The translations under genes and the position numbers were made by a program. Shown piece after piece: positions 1 to 7,063 of a DNA stretch of 32,878 nt; positions within the stretch are counted from its first letter, which is position 1, and each line of letters opens with the position of its first letter. The stretch is from Deltaproteobacteria bacterium (lineage in GTDB: Bacteria; Chloroflexota; Dehalococcoidia; Dehalococcoidales; BS750m-G39), in NCBI GenBank assembly GCA_030603275.1, contig JAUVYB010000015.1, forward strand, positions 1 through 32,878, given 5' to 3'. The notes beneath the pieces were generated by a model, which had not been told where the DNA came from, made no database searches, and saw only the letters and a list, made by a program, of their open reading frames with translations.

Positions 1-45
1 AAGGGTGGCGGGCGGGAAAAGATATAAAACGGAGTGGGGGGAAAT
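1..45 (+). repeat. G-rich dispersed repeat, copy at window edge
   Basis: The left edge reads AAGGGTGGCGGGCGGG, then an A-rich stretch, then a second G-run (GTGGGGGG). The same layout recurs at about 2340-2380 (AAGGGTGGTGGGTGGG, AT-rich spacer, G-run) and, on the opposite strand, near 23250-23310. It lies just upstream of the first gene and may continue left of the window. The resemblance is seen directly; calling it a mobile or regulatory repeat is inference. Confidence 0.5.
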
Positions 46-96
46 AGCCCCCAAAATCATTGTCATGGGGTTATCCTTTGCTTTATAATAAACCCC

Positions 97-648
97 GTGA
101 AAGTCGTCTCAATTGTGGGCATGACCGGAGCCGGTAAATCAGAGGTTGCTAAAGTATTTGAGCAGGAAGGCTTTGTTTTAATCAGGTTCGGCGACCTGAC
201 CGATGAGGAGATGAAGCGGCGGGGCTTAAAGCCCAAGGAGGCCAGTGAGCGCCTGGTCCGGGAGCTGCTCCGGAGAGAGCAGGGGCCAGCCGTATACGCT
301 GAGCTTAACCAGCCCCGGATTGAGCATGCCCTGAAAAGCTCTGACGCGGTCATTGACGGGCTCTATTCCTGGGAGGAGTATACTTGCCTCAAGTCATGCT
401 ATGTGGATAATTTTTACCTGGTGGCGGTATGGTCATCGCCAAAGACAAGGTATGCCAGACTGTCCAGCCGGTCGAACCGGAGTTTGACCCCGGAGGAGGC
501 GGCCAGCCGGGATACGGCCGAGATAGAGAATATCGCCAAGGGCGGGCCGATTGCCATGGCCGATTTCACTATCATCAACGAATCCTCTCTGGAGGACCTT
601 AAAAAAGAAGCGGCAAGGATTGTCTCTGCGTTAAAATGGAAAAAGTGA
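97..648 (+). CDS. P-loop NMP-kinase-like ATPase (UPF0200/dephospho-CoA-kinase-like)
   Basis: This is a small cytoplasmic P-loop protein of 183 residues. A Walker A motif (GMTGAGKS) lies about 8 residues from the start. The body carries a basic RLSSRSNRSLTPEEAASRD segment and a conserved-looking EIENIAKGGPIAMADFTIIN segment near the C-terminus. This pattern matches the AAA/UPF0200 proteins related to dephospho-CoA kinase, whose substrate is not established. I chose GTG at 97 because it places the phosphate-binding loop at the usual distance from the N-terminus. An in-frame GTG at 34 would add 21 residues lying partly in a G-rich repeat. The end overlaps the following dCMP deaminase gene, so the two are probably co-translated, which hints at a nucleotide-related role. 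The family call is fairly secure; the substrate is unknown. Confidence 0.75.
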   Translation: MKVVSIVGMTGAGKSEVAKVFEQEGFVLIRFGDLTDEEMKRRGLKPKEASERLVRELLRREQGPAVYAELNQPRIEHALKSSDAVIDGLYSWEEYTCLKSCYVDNFYLVAVWSSPKTRYARLSSRSNRSLTPEEAASRDTAEIENIAKGGPIAMADFTIINESSLEDLKKEAARIVSALKWKK

Positions 649-1118
649 ACCGCCCTGACGTTGACGAGTATTTTTTGAAGATAGCCTCGGTGGTGGCCGA
701 GCGCTCAACCTGCCGCCGGCACCATGTGGGGGCGGTGGCGGTAAAGAATAAGCATATCCTGGCTACCGGCTATAACGGCGCCGCCGCCGGTCTTAAAGAC
801 TGCCTTGAGCTGGGCTGCCTGAGGGACGAGAAGAATATACCCTCCGGGGAGAGGCATGAAATATGCCGGGGCATCCACGCCGAGCAGAATGTAATCGTGC
901 AGGCCAGCCTCCACGGCGTTAGCCTGGAGGGGAGTACCATCTACTGCACCCATACGCCGTGTGTGCTCTGCGCCAAGATGCTGGTCAACGCCAAGATAGA
1001 CCGCTTTGTCAGCTTTGGTAAGTATAACGATGACTCGTTTGAAGACCTGTTCGGGGAGGCGGGCATAAAGTTAGATACCAGAGAAAGGCCGCCATCCCAG
1101 ATAGGCTACCTAGACTAA
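645..1118 (+). CDS. dCMP deaminase (cytidine/deoxycytidylate deaminase family)
   Basis: The product is a zinc-dependent deaminase of about 157 residues, expected to convert dCMP to dUMP for thymidylate synthesis. The zinc-site signature is clear: a GIHAEQN segment (His ligand and catalytic Glu), followed about 30 residues later by TPCVLCAKML (two Cys ligands). The N-terminus NRPDVDEYFLKIA and the RSTCRRHHVGAV segment match ComEB/dCMP deaminases. GTG at 645 gives the usual N-terminus and a GTGA four-base overlap with the upstream stop. ATG at 636 would add three residues. Additional cysteines at the CLELGC segment are common in this family. Together with the dUTPase encoded at 2395-2910, this gives two routes to dUMP within 3 kb. 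Confidence 0.9.
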   Translation: MNRPDVDEYFLKIASVVAERSTCRRHHVGAVAVKNKHILATGYNGAAAGLKDCLELGCLRDEKNIPSGERHEICRGIHAEQNVIVQASLHGVSLEGSTIYCTHTPCVLCAKMLVNAKIDRFVSFGKYNDDSFEDLFGEAGIKLDTRERPPSQIGYLD

Positions 1119-1162
1119 CTAAACACTTGACATCGGGGTAAAATTAGTGGAATATATGGGCG

Positions 1163-2077
1163 ATGTTAGTGCTGCCCGCTAAGGTAATCGTTAATCCGGT
1201 GGCTGGAGCCTCTTCCACCCGCCGAAAATGGCCTGTCATCAGCCGGCTTCTCAATCACATCGGTCTTCCTTTTGACTTTGAGTATACCGAGGGCGTGGGA
1301 CATGCCATAGAGCTGGCCCGCCTGGCCGCCAGCGACGGTTACCGCTACCTGGTGGCGGTGGGTGGGGACGGCACGGTGAACGAGGTTGCCAACGGCATAC
1401 TCCGTTCCACCAACGCCTCCACCACGGCGCTGGGCATTGTCAGCACCGGCACCGGCGGTGATTTTATCCGTTCGGTTGGTATTTCCCGCGATTACACCAC
1501 CGCCTGCTCCGCCCTGACCAGTCCCCGGAGGCTGTCTATCGATGTCGGCGTGGTTGAGTACCAGAGTAAAGGGCAGACCCTGGAGCGATTTTTCATTAAT
1601 GCAGCCGGTGTTGGTTTTGACGCTGCCGTGGTGAGAGAGACCGAGCGCCTGCCCAAGTTCTTCGGCGGCACCATCCCTTATCTGGCCGGGCTGGTAAGGA
1701 CTCTGGTCAGCTATAAGAATAAACCGGTTGTCGTCAGGGTGGGGGACGAGGTGGAGAATTGCCGGGTGCTGAATGTGGCTGTGGCTAACGGCGGCTACTG
1801 CGGCGGGGGAATGCGTATCGCTCCCGAGGCCAAGCTTAACGATAATTTGCTGGATGTGGTCATTATCGGTGATATGGGTAAGTTTGAACTGCTTAAAGAG
1901 CTGCCTACGGTATATAAGGGAACCCATGTTAATCACCCCAAGGTCAGCATGAAAAAGGGAACCCACGTCACCATTGAGTCCCCGGAGCCGATGCTGGTTT
2001 ATGCCGATGGCGAGCTGCTGGGGGAGTGCCCCGCCTCTTTCCGGATAATGCCGTTGGCTTTGAGTATTGTAGTTTAG
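1163..2077 (+). CDS. Diacylglycerol kinase-type lipid kinase (YegS/BmrU/DagK family)
   Basis: This 304-residue protein has the diacylglycerol kinase catalytic fold. It opens with KVIVNPVAGASSTRRKWP and carries the nucleotide-binding GGDGTVNEVANGI motif at about residues 70-82, then GIVSTGTGGDF. Family members phosphorylate lipids such as diacylglycerol or related alcohols at the inner face of the membrane. Length and motif order are normal for the family. The ATG at 1163 lies 44 bases after the dCMP deaminase stop, with no convincing Shine-Dalgarno sequence. The lipid substrate cannot be told from sequence. A long open frame on the opposite strand here is a shadow. Confidence 0.88.
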   Translation: MLVLPAKVIVNPVAGASSTRRKWPVISRLLNHIGLPFDFEYTEGVGHAIELARLAASDGYRYLVAVGGDGTVNEVANGILRSTNASTTALGIVSTGTGGDFIRSVGISRDYTTACSALTSPRRLSIDVGVVEYQSKGQTLERFFINAAGVGFDAAVVRETERLPKFFGGTIPYLAGLVRTLVSYKNKPVVVRVGDEVENCRVLNVAVANGGYCGGGMRIAPEAKLNDNLLDVVIIGDMGKFELLKELPTVYKGTHVNHPKVSMKKGTHVTIESPEPMLVYADGELLGECPASFRIMPLALSIVV

Positions 2078-2082
2078 TATAC

Positions 2083-2390
2083 GGGCTATCCTTTTCTTCC
2101 CCTCCCCACCTTTGCTGACGTTTGTTTTTCGTCCTACCCTATAGAAGCTGCGCTCCTGATTTCTTGCTTTACTGGGGGGCTTTCCACCCCCACCCCCTCC
2201 TTGTTTAACCAGTGTTTTTCTTTCCCGCCCTCCCGCCTTTAGGGCTTTGCCCTTAAACCCTTGCTTACTGGGGTGTCTAAGAGGGGCGTTAAGCCATAAA
2301 TTTAGGGGGTTTAAGGGGGACGAAGTCCCCCTTTTCCTTAAAGGGTGGTGGGTGGGAATAGATAAAATTGGGGGGTGGGGTTGATAACTA
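2083..2390. repeat. Repeat-rich intergenic block with G-rich/C-rich ends
   Basis: This stretch of about 310 bases between two convergent genes holds no credible gene. Its left end (about 2120-2153, TTTGTTTTTC, then TCCTACCC, then a GAAGCTGCGC-like segment) matches 23270-23313 apart from a short insertion there. Its right end (2340-2380) matches the first 41 bases of the window. Seen from outside, the two ends are roughly inverted G-rich sequences. Inside are a near-direct repeat of CTTGCTT(T)ACTGGGG (2163 and 2260), a small hairpin (AGGGC/GCCCT, 2241-2253) and a strong hairpin at 2313-2333. The matches are seen; a MITE-like origin is inference. Confidence 0.6.
2313..2333. terminator. Perfect 9-bp hairpin, possible terminator
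   Basis: AAGGGGGAC and GTCCCCCTT form a perfect 9-bp stem around a GAA loop. Four T residues (2332-2335) overlap the end of the right arm on the plus strand, so it could terminate the lipid kinase transcript. It sits 235 bases past that gene's stop and inside a repeat block, so it may instead be a structural part of the repeat. Confidence 0.45.
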
Positions 2391-2394
2391 AAAA

Positions 2395-2910
2395 CTACTC
2401 TATGTTTTCCCCCTGGTAAGCACCCTGGTATCCTTTTGTCTTCTGGCTTAGCCGCATAAAGATAAGCTGGGCGACCCGGGCGTTCTGCTGTAAGCGAAAC
2501 CCCAGGGGATTGTAGACTACCATCAGGGATTGGGAGCGGCCGGAATAGCCGGCATCCCATACCGCAGTGCCCACGGTGACGCCACAGCGGAGCAGGCTGG
2601 AGCGGGGTCTGCCTAAAGCCATGATGTCCTGGGGCAGGTGGACAACCTCGTTGTAGGTGATAATATAGGCGCCGGGGATGAGGTCTATAAAGCCCAGCCC
2701 GTCAAAGACCAGCGGCGCTAGCTCCGAGACCAGCCGCTGGCTGTCTTCCACCGCTATCCGTCCCGGTGACTGCAGTAGCGCTATATCACGCAGGGTAAGG
2801 TCAACGCCGTTGGGCTGCAGCTGCTTTTCTATATCAGTGCAACCTTCGATTAGTGGCGGCTTTTTCTTGAGTAGCCGCTGGATATCCTGCCGGGATAGGA
2901 CGGCTGTCAT
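2395..2910 (-). CDS. dut: dUTPase, archaeal-type (dCTP deaminase/dUTPase superfamily)
   Basis: This 171-residue protein belongs to the dCTP deaminase/dUTPase fold. Visible motifs are QPNGVDLTL near residue 32, RPRSSLLRCG near residue 101, and GTAVWDAGYSGRSQ, then NARVAQLIF, and a C-terminal GAYQGENIE. The Asp in WDAGYSG sits where dUTPases carry their catalytic Asp. The Glu expected in dCTP deaminases (the LE of their ITLE-type motif) is not apparent; the segment reads LMVVYNP. I therefore favour dUTP hydrolysis to dUMP over dCTP deamination, as in archaeal homologues with the same motifs. It is transcribed divergently from the degV genes, and its start lies at the edge of the segment duplicated there. 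Confidence 0.8.
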   Translation of the reverse strand: MTAVLSRQDIQRLLKKKPPLIEGCTDIEKQLQPNGVDLTLRDIALLQSPGRIAVEDSQRLVSELAPLVFDGLGFIDLIPGAYIITYNEVVHLPQDIMALGRPRSSLLRCGVTVGTAVWDAGYSGRSQSLMVVYNPLGFRLQQNARVAQLIFMRLSQKTKGYQGAYQGENIE

Positions 2911-2953
2911 CTCTTCAAGACGTATTTTAACACATACCTAGACTGAATAGGAA

Positions 2954-2984
2954 TTGACAGGCTAGATTAGGGCTCCATTATAAT
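2954..2984 (+). promoter_or_regulatory. Sigma-70-type promoter of first degV gene
   Basis: TTGACA at 2954-2959 and TATAAT at 2979-2984 are both perfect consensus hexamers, but the spacer is 19 bases, longer than optimal. The copy in front of the second degV gene has the same boxes with a 17-base spacer. Confidence 0.75.
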
Positions 2985-2989
2985 GCATC

Positions 2990-3017
2990 AATTAGCCCGT
3001 AAAGGGCGATTAATTTA
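2990..3017 (+). promoter_or_regulatory. Leader dyad, first degV gene
   Basis: An imperfect inverted repeat (AATTAGCCC, then GTAAA, then GGGC and ATTAATT) lies between the promoter and the ribosome site AGGGGG (3018-3023). The core GCCC (2995-2998)/GGGC (3004-3007) and flanks are kept almost base for base at 3963-3990 before the second copy. It could be an operator or an mRNA leader hairpin. Confidence 0.5.
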
Positions 3018-3027
3018 AGGGGGAATT

Positions 3028-3864
3028 ATGCCGGTAAAGATAGTTACCGATAGCGGTGCCGACCTGCCCAAGGAACTGGCTGAGGAGCTGGGGATTAGCG
3101 TGGTGCCCGTATACGTGCGTTTTGGCGAGGAGGTCTACCGCGACCGGGTGAGCATCAGCGAGGATGAGTTTTATGAGAGGTTGACACATGACCCTGTCCA
3201 CCCCAATACTACTCAGCCCGGACCACAGGATTTTCTTGAGGTCTACCAGAAGCTGTCAGCAGACGCCGACGGCATTGTTTCCATCCATATCACCGGTAAA
3301 CTGAGCGGCACCTATAATTCAGCGCTGATGGCCAAGGATATGCTGGAGACGGGATGCCCTGTTGAGGTGGTTGATTCAGAGACACTGAGTATGAGTGTGG
3401 GCTTGATAGCTATAGCCGCCGCCGAGATGGCTAAAGCCGGAGAGAGTATGGACAAGATTGTGGAAGGGGTAAAACAGGCCATTCCTGAATCATCTTTGCT
3501 TTTCCTTCTAGATACCCTGGAATACCTCAGAAGGGGCGGGCGTATTGGCAAGGCGAAGGCACTGCTGGGCTCAGTATTGAACTTAAAGCCGATGCTTACT
3601 GTGAAAGATGGAGAACTGGTGCCGGCGGGTCAGGTCCGCACCCGGGCTAAGGGTATGGATAAGCTGTTTGAATTTGTCAAAGAGGTGGCCGATATTCAGG
3701 ATCTGGCTGTTGTCTACAACACCACCCCCGACGAAGCGCAAGCTCTGGTTGAGCGTATCGGTTCCGTATTTGACAGGGAAAAGATAAGGATAGCCAGGGT
3801 AGGGCCAGGACTCGGGGCGCACGCTGGTCCAGGGGCAATGCTTGTAGCCATTAGAAAAGCATAG
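3028..3864 (+). CDS. DegV family fatty-acid-binding protein, copy 1
   Basis: This 278-residue cytoplasmic protein shows the DegV signature: MPVKIVTDSGADLP at the N-terminus, the Thr/Ser-rich TTQPGPQDF segment, IHITGKLSGTYNSA, and LEYLRRGGRIGKAKA at about 165-180. DegV/FakB proteins bind a fatty acid and in Firmicutes present it to the kinase FakA; no FakA-like kinase is visible in this window. The start is set by AGGGGG five bases upstream of the ATG. It is about 75% identical by eye to the adjacent copy. This copy keeps the basic RRGGRI motif but has TDSG where TDSS/TDST is usual. Confidence 0.9.
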   Translation: MPVKIVTDSGADLPKELAEELGISVVPVYVRFGEEVYRDRVSISEDEFYERLTHDPVHPNTTQPGPQDFLEVYQKLSADADGIVSIHITGKLSGTYNSALMAKDMLETGCPVEVVDSETLSMSVGLIAIAAAEMAKAGESMDKIVEGVKQAIPESSLLFLLDTLEYLRRGGRIGKAKALLGSVLNLKPMLTVKDGELVPAGQVRTRAKGMDKLFEFVKEVADIQDLAVVYNTTPDEAQALVERIGSVFDREKIRIARVGPGLGAHAGPGAMLVAIRKA

Positions 3865-3928
3865 TCAGCCGGCGGTCATTTTCTCTCCGCATATTTTAAC
3901 ATATACCTATACCTAGACTTAATAGGAG

Positions 3929-3957
3929 TTGACAGGGCGGGTGGGGGTTCTTATAAT
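3929..3957 (+). promoter_or_regulatory. Strong sigma-70-type promoter of second degV gene
   Basis: TTGACA (3929-3934) and TATAAT (3952-3957) are separated by exactly 17 bases, which is an ideal promoter. The spacer here is G-rich (GGGCGGGTGGGGG) and differs from copy 1, so the two copies probably differ in expression strength. The dyad GCCC/GGGC (3968-3980) follows. Confidence 0.8.
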
Positions 3958-4000
3958 GCATCAATTAGCCCGTAAAGGGCAATTAATTTAAGGGGGAGTT

Positions 4001-4837
4001 ATGCCGGTAAAAATAGTTACCGATAGCAGTGCTGACCTGCCTGAAGAGCTGGCCAAGGAGCTGGGGGTTGCCGTGGTGCCTCTGTACGTGCGTTTTGGCG
4101 AGGAGGTCTACCGTGACCGGGTGAGCATCAGCGCGGATGAGTTTTATGAGAGGTTGACACATGACCCTGTCCACCCTAGCACTACTCAGCCCGGACCACA
4201 GGATTTTCTTGAGGTCTACCGGAAGCTGTCAGCAGACGCCGACGGCATTGTTTCCATCCATATCTCTACTAAATTGAGTGGCACCTGTAATTCAGCGCTG
4301 ATGGCCAGGGATATGCTGGAGGGGGAATGCCCGGTGGAGGTGATTGATTCAGAGACACTGACTATGGGGCTGGGCTTGATAGTTATTGCCGCCGCCGAGA
4401 TGGCTAAAGCCGGGGAGAGCATGGACAAGATTGTGGCCGAGGTGAAAAAGGCTATTCCCCAGATACACCTGCTGGCCCTGTTTGATTCCCTTAAATACCT
4501 GCTGCTGGGTGGGCGCATCGGCAAGGCCAAGGCGCTCCTTGGCTCAATCTTGAATGTAAAACCGATAATATCGCTTAAGGATGGGGAGGTAGTGCCCGCC
4601 GGCCAAGCCCGCAACCGGGCTAAGGGTATGGATAAGCTGTTTGACTTTGCCGAAAATGCGGCCGGTATCCAGGATCTGGCCGTTGTCTACAACACCATGC
4701 CTGAGGAAGCGCAGACCCTGGCGGAGCGTCTTGGTTCCGTCTTTGCCAAGGAAAAGATAAGGATGTCCAGGGTAGGGCCGGTCCTCGGGGTGCATATGGG
4801 TCCCGGGATGCTGATTGTTGTCTTTAGAGAAAAGTAG
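4001..4837 (+). CDS. DegV family fatty-acid-binding protein, copy 2
   Basis: This is the second copy of the tandem pair, also 278 residues, with TDSSADLP, TTQPGPQDF, IHISTKLSGTCNSA and GGRIGKAKA. Compared with copy 1, the ligand-region residues have diverged: KYLLLGGRI replaces EYLRRGGRI, and the C-terminal glycine-rich segment reads VGPVLGVHMGPGM rather than VGPGLGAHAGPGA. The DNA around 4085-4260 is nearly identical to 3112-3287 while the 3' half differs much more, suggesting partial gene conversion or selection. The ribosome site AGGGGGAG lies just upstream. The differences suggest binding of different fatty acids, but this is inference. Confidence 0.9.
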   Translation: MPVKIVTDSSADLPEELAKELGVAVVPLYVRFGEEVYRDRVSISADEFYERLTHDPVHPSTTQPGPQDFLEVYRKLSADADGIVSIHISTKLSGTCNSALMARDMLEGECPVEVIDSETLTMGLGLIVIAAAEMAKAGESMDKIVAEVKKAIPQIHLLALFDSLKYLLLGGRIGKAKALLGSILNVKPIISLKDGEVVPAGQARNRAKGMDKLFDFAENAAGIQDLAVVYNTMPEEAQTLAERLGSVFAKEKIRMSRVGPVLGVHMGPGMLIVVFREK

Positions 4838-4930
4838 TCCGCCGGCGGTCTTTTCCACCCCCGCTTACATTTTTTATCACTGTTTCACAACGGGTTATCT
4901 CATGGCACCCTGAAAGAGGTGACGCCATTA

Positions 4931-4950
4931 GCCATTTGTGGTAAAATGGC
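4931..4950 (+). promoter_or_regulatory. Inverted repeat upstream of transporter genes
   Basis: GCCATTT (4931-4937) and AAATGGC (4944-4950) form a perfect 7-bp stem around a 6-base loop, with a further GCCATTA immediately before (4924-4930). It sits about 30 bases upstream of the small membrane protein start, so it could be an operator or leader hairpin for the transporter operon. Confidence 0.4.
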
Positions 4951-4981
4951 GGTTAAATATCTACCCGGTGAGGTGCTTAAA

Positions 4982-5170
4982 GTGAGTAAATTGGCCTGGG
5001 GCTGGACTTGGTTTGGCTTTCTGCTGGCGCTTGATATCGCCATCCCCTGGTATGTCCTTACCAACGTGGAAAAGATGAGCGGCGCCTTTTTGTTCTGGAC
5101 AATCTGGGTGGTGGTGGCTATCATCAGCGCCTTTATTATCTTATTGAAGTGGAGGGGTGTGGAAGAATGA
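4982..5170 (+). CDS. Small two-helix membrane protein, likely symporter partner
   Basis: From GTG at 4982 this encodes 62 residues with two hydrophobic segments (WTWFGFLLALDIAIPWYVL and AFLFWTIWVVVAIISAFIIL) separated by a short NVEKMS loop. I chose this start because GGTGAGGTG (4967-4975) is a good ribosome site 6 bases upstream. An in-frame start at 4919 would add 21 residues over the inverted repeat. The gene ends in an ATGA overlap with the sodium:solute symporter gene. Small membrane proteins of this kind (YhdT next to PanF in enterobacteria, or DUF3311-type) are often encoded beside such symporters. I infer an accessory role; the exact family is not certain. Confidence 0.75.
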   Translation: MSKLAWGWTWFGFLLALDIAIPWYVLTNVEKMSGAFLFWTIWVVVAIISAFIILLKWRGVEE

Positions 5171-6669
5171 GCGCTACCTTCTGGGTCTGGTTGGGCATTG
5201 CTATCTATATCGCCGTGGGTCTGGGCATAGCCCTGATGGCCCGGCGGCAGCTGGGGGTGGGGGTGAGCGAGTTTTTCCTGGCCAACCGCCGGGTGGGCGG
5301 CTTCGTTTCGGCGCTGAGCTACAGCGCTACCACCTACAGCGCCTTTATGATGGTGGGGCTGGTTGGTTTGACCTATTTCACCGGCGTCGGCGCCCTGGGC
5401 TTTGAGCTAACCTATCTCTGTGGCATGTTCATGATGGTCTTCTTCCTGCCCCGCTTCTGGCTGGTGGGCAGAAAATACGGCTACGTTTCCCCCATGGAGC
5501 TTTTGAGCGATCGCTACCAGAATAAGGGGGTGGGGGCAACCGCCGCTATATTAGCCCTCGTCTTTCTGGTTCCTTACGGCGCTGTGCAGCTGATGGGCGT
5601 TGGCTACCTGATGTATGGGGTTAGCGGGGGGGCGATACCGGTGGTGGCCGGTATTATCATCGCCGTGGTCTGCGCTATCGCCTGGTCGAGCATCGCCGGC
5701 CTGCGCTCGGTGGCCTGGACCGACGCCTTCCAGGCGCTGATTATGATTGTCACCTCGGCGGCGGTGCTGGGGGTGGTGGTGGCGGCGCTGGGCGGCTTCG
5801 GCTCCTTTTTCAGCAGGCTGGAGGAAGCCACGCCTGGTTTGCTGACTGTACCGGCGGCCAGCGGGGCCTGGAACATCAACATGTTTATCGGCCTGGCTCT
5901 GCCCTGGCTCTTCTTCTTAATCTCTAATCCCCAGGTGAGCCAGCGGCTCTTTATCCCCAAGTCGGTTACCGCCATGAAGCAGATGCTGGGCGGTTTTCTT
6001 ATCTTCGGCTTTATCTATACCCTGATATCGGTGTTATGGGGATTCGGCGCCACCCTGCTGGTGCCCGGTCTGGAGAACGCCGACCTGGCCACGCCGAAAC
6101 TGCTGTCTCTGACCATGATACCTACCGGCCTGGCTATAGTGGTCATGATTGGCATCACCGCCGCCGCTATCTCCACTATTGATTCCATACTGCTTACCCT
6201 GTCTTCAGTGTGGGCGCGTGATATTCACAAGGGGCTTATCAACCGCAGGGTTTCGGAGAAGGGGGAGCTGAGGGTTGGGCAGTGGGTTATCCCCATTATG
6301 GCTGTTATCGCCTTCGTCTTTGCCTGGTGGGCGGCGGGAAAGACCGGGCTGTCCTTTATGATTGCCCCCCTTTCCGCAGCCGCTTCGGCCGGTCTTTTGA
6401 TGGCGGTGCCCACTATATTCGGCGCCTTTTTCTGGAAGCGGGCGACGGCGCTGGGCGCCATGGTGAGCTGTATCGCCGGGGCTATAGTTGTTTTGATTTT
6501 CCAGATAACCGGCTGGAGGCCTATTGGCTGGTGGCCGGGGACGTGGGGATTTATCGTCTGCGTTATTCTCTTTGTCGGTGTTAGCCTGTTCACCAGGCCG
6601 CCTAAAGATAAGGCGGAGGAGTTTATCGGCTACCTGCGGGAGGCACTGAAAAAGGGCAACTTTATCTAG
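5167..6669 (+). CDS. Sodium:solute symporter (SSF family), PanF-like
   Basis: This 500-residue integral membrane protein has about 12-13 hydrophobic segments throughout. SSF hallmarks are seen: ASEFF-type N-terminal region (GVSEFFLANRRVGG), YSATTYSAFMMVG, GLRSVAWTDAFQALIM and NPQVSQRLFIPKS. It should couple sodium entry to uptake of an organic solute such as a carboxylate, pantothenate, proline or sugar; the substrate cannot be read from sequence. ATG at 5167 is chosen because GGAGGGG (5151-5157) lies 9 bases upstream and it gives the ATGA overlap with the preceding small membrane protein gene. It converges with the signalling operon with a gap of 13 bases. Confidence 0.88.
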   Translation: MSATFWVWLGIAIYIAVGLGIALMARRQLGVGVSEFFLANRRVGGFVSALSYSATTYSAFMMVGLVGLTYFTGVGALGFELTYLCGMFMMVFFLPRFWLVGRKYGYVSPMELLSDRYQNKGVGATAAILALVFLVPYGAVQLMGVGYLMYGVSGGAIPVVAGIIIAVVCAIAWSSIAGLRSVAWTDAFQALIMIVTSAAVLGVVVAALGGFGSFFSRLEEATPGLLTVPAASGAWNINMFIGLALPWLFFLISNPQVSQRLFIPKSVTAMKQMLGGFLIFGFIYTLISVLWGFGATLLVPGLENADLATPKLLSLTMIPTGLAIVVMIGITAAAISTIDSILLTLSSVWARDIHKGLINRRVSEKGELRVGQWVIPIMAVIAFVFAWWAAGKTGLSFMIAPLSAAASAGLLMAVPTIFGAFFWKRATALGAMVSCIAGAIVVLIFQITGWRPIGWWPGTWGFIVCVILFVGVSLFTRPPKDKAEEFIGYLREALKKGNFI

Positions 6670-6682
6670 GCCTGGTTTTAGT

Positions 6683-7063
6683 TTATTTCCGCTGGTGCGC
6701 TGCTAACATATCGGCTACCAGCCGGGGTAGTTGCCGGGTATCAATAGGCTTGGATACGTAGCGGTCACAGCCGGCTTCAATGGCTTTTTCCATGTCGCCT
6801 TTCATGGCGTGGGCGGTGAGGGCGATTATGGGGATATCACTGAGCTGCACGTTTTGTTTTAGCCTTTTGGCCACTTCCAGGCCGTTCAGCTTGGGCAGCC
6901 GGATATCCATTAAGACCAGGTCGGGATGGTCTATGGCGGCGATAGCCAGCGCCTCTTCCCCGTCGGTTGCCTTGAGCAGTAGATAGTCGTCTGACTTGAG
7001 AATCATTTCAATCAATCTCATATTCATGGGGTTGTCTTCTACAATAAGTACCTTGTGTGTCAT
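6683..7063 (-). CDS. Single-domain response regulator (DivK-like receiver)
   Basis: This 126-residue protein is a stand-alone receiver with no output domain. The acidic pair is at E9-D10, the phosphoacceptor is D53 (LVLMDIRLP), the switch Thr is T83 ([10 protein letters not shown]) and the conserved Lys is K105 (VSKPID). The wording [10 protein letters not shown] and AHAMKGD matches DivK-type receivers. It overlaps the upstream GAF kinase gene by ATGA (7060-7063), so it is probably its partner or a shuttle in a phosphorelay. Confidence 0.9.
   Translation of the reverse strand: MTHKVLIVEDNPMNMRLIEMILKSDDYLLLKATDGEEALAIAAIDHPDLVLMDIRLPKLNGLEVAKRLKQNVQLSDIPIIALTAHAMKGDMEKAIEAGCDRYVSKPIDTRQLPRLVADMLAAHQRK

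Larger units (their letters stand above)
2908..4850 (+). repeat. Tandem duplication (973-base period) carrying two degV genes
   Basis: Copy 1 runs from about 2908 to 3875 and copy 2 from about 3876 to 4850. The matching parts include a pre-promoter stretch (TATTTTAACA, ATACC, CTAGACT, AATAGGA), the promoter, the leader hairpin, the ribosome site, the whole gene and a GCCGGCGG segment just past the stop. The two start codons are exactly 973 bases apart and both genes encode 278 residues. The bases before copy 2's promoter (TCAT, then TCTC) resemble the first codons of the divergent dUTPase gene, suggesting the breakpoint lay there. Confidence 0.85.

Noticed and set aside
1127-1155. TTGACA as a promoter for the lipid kinase
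   Set aside because: No acceptable -10 box lies at 16-18 bases (GAATAT or AATATA, three of six), and the start would fall almost on the ATG.
1166-2560. Long minus-strand open frame (464 codons) across the lipid kinase and repeat block
   Set aside because: It is antisense to a well-supported kinase gene, rich in Pro/Gly/Arg/His as GC-rich shadows are, has no recognisable motif, and runs into the dUTPase gene.
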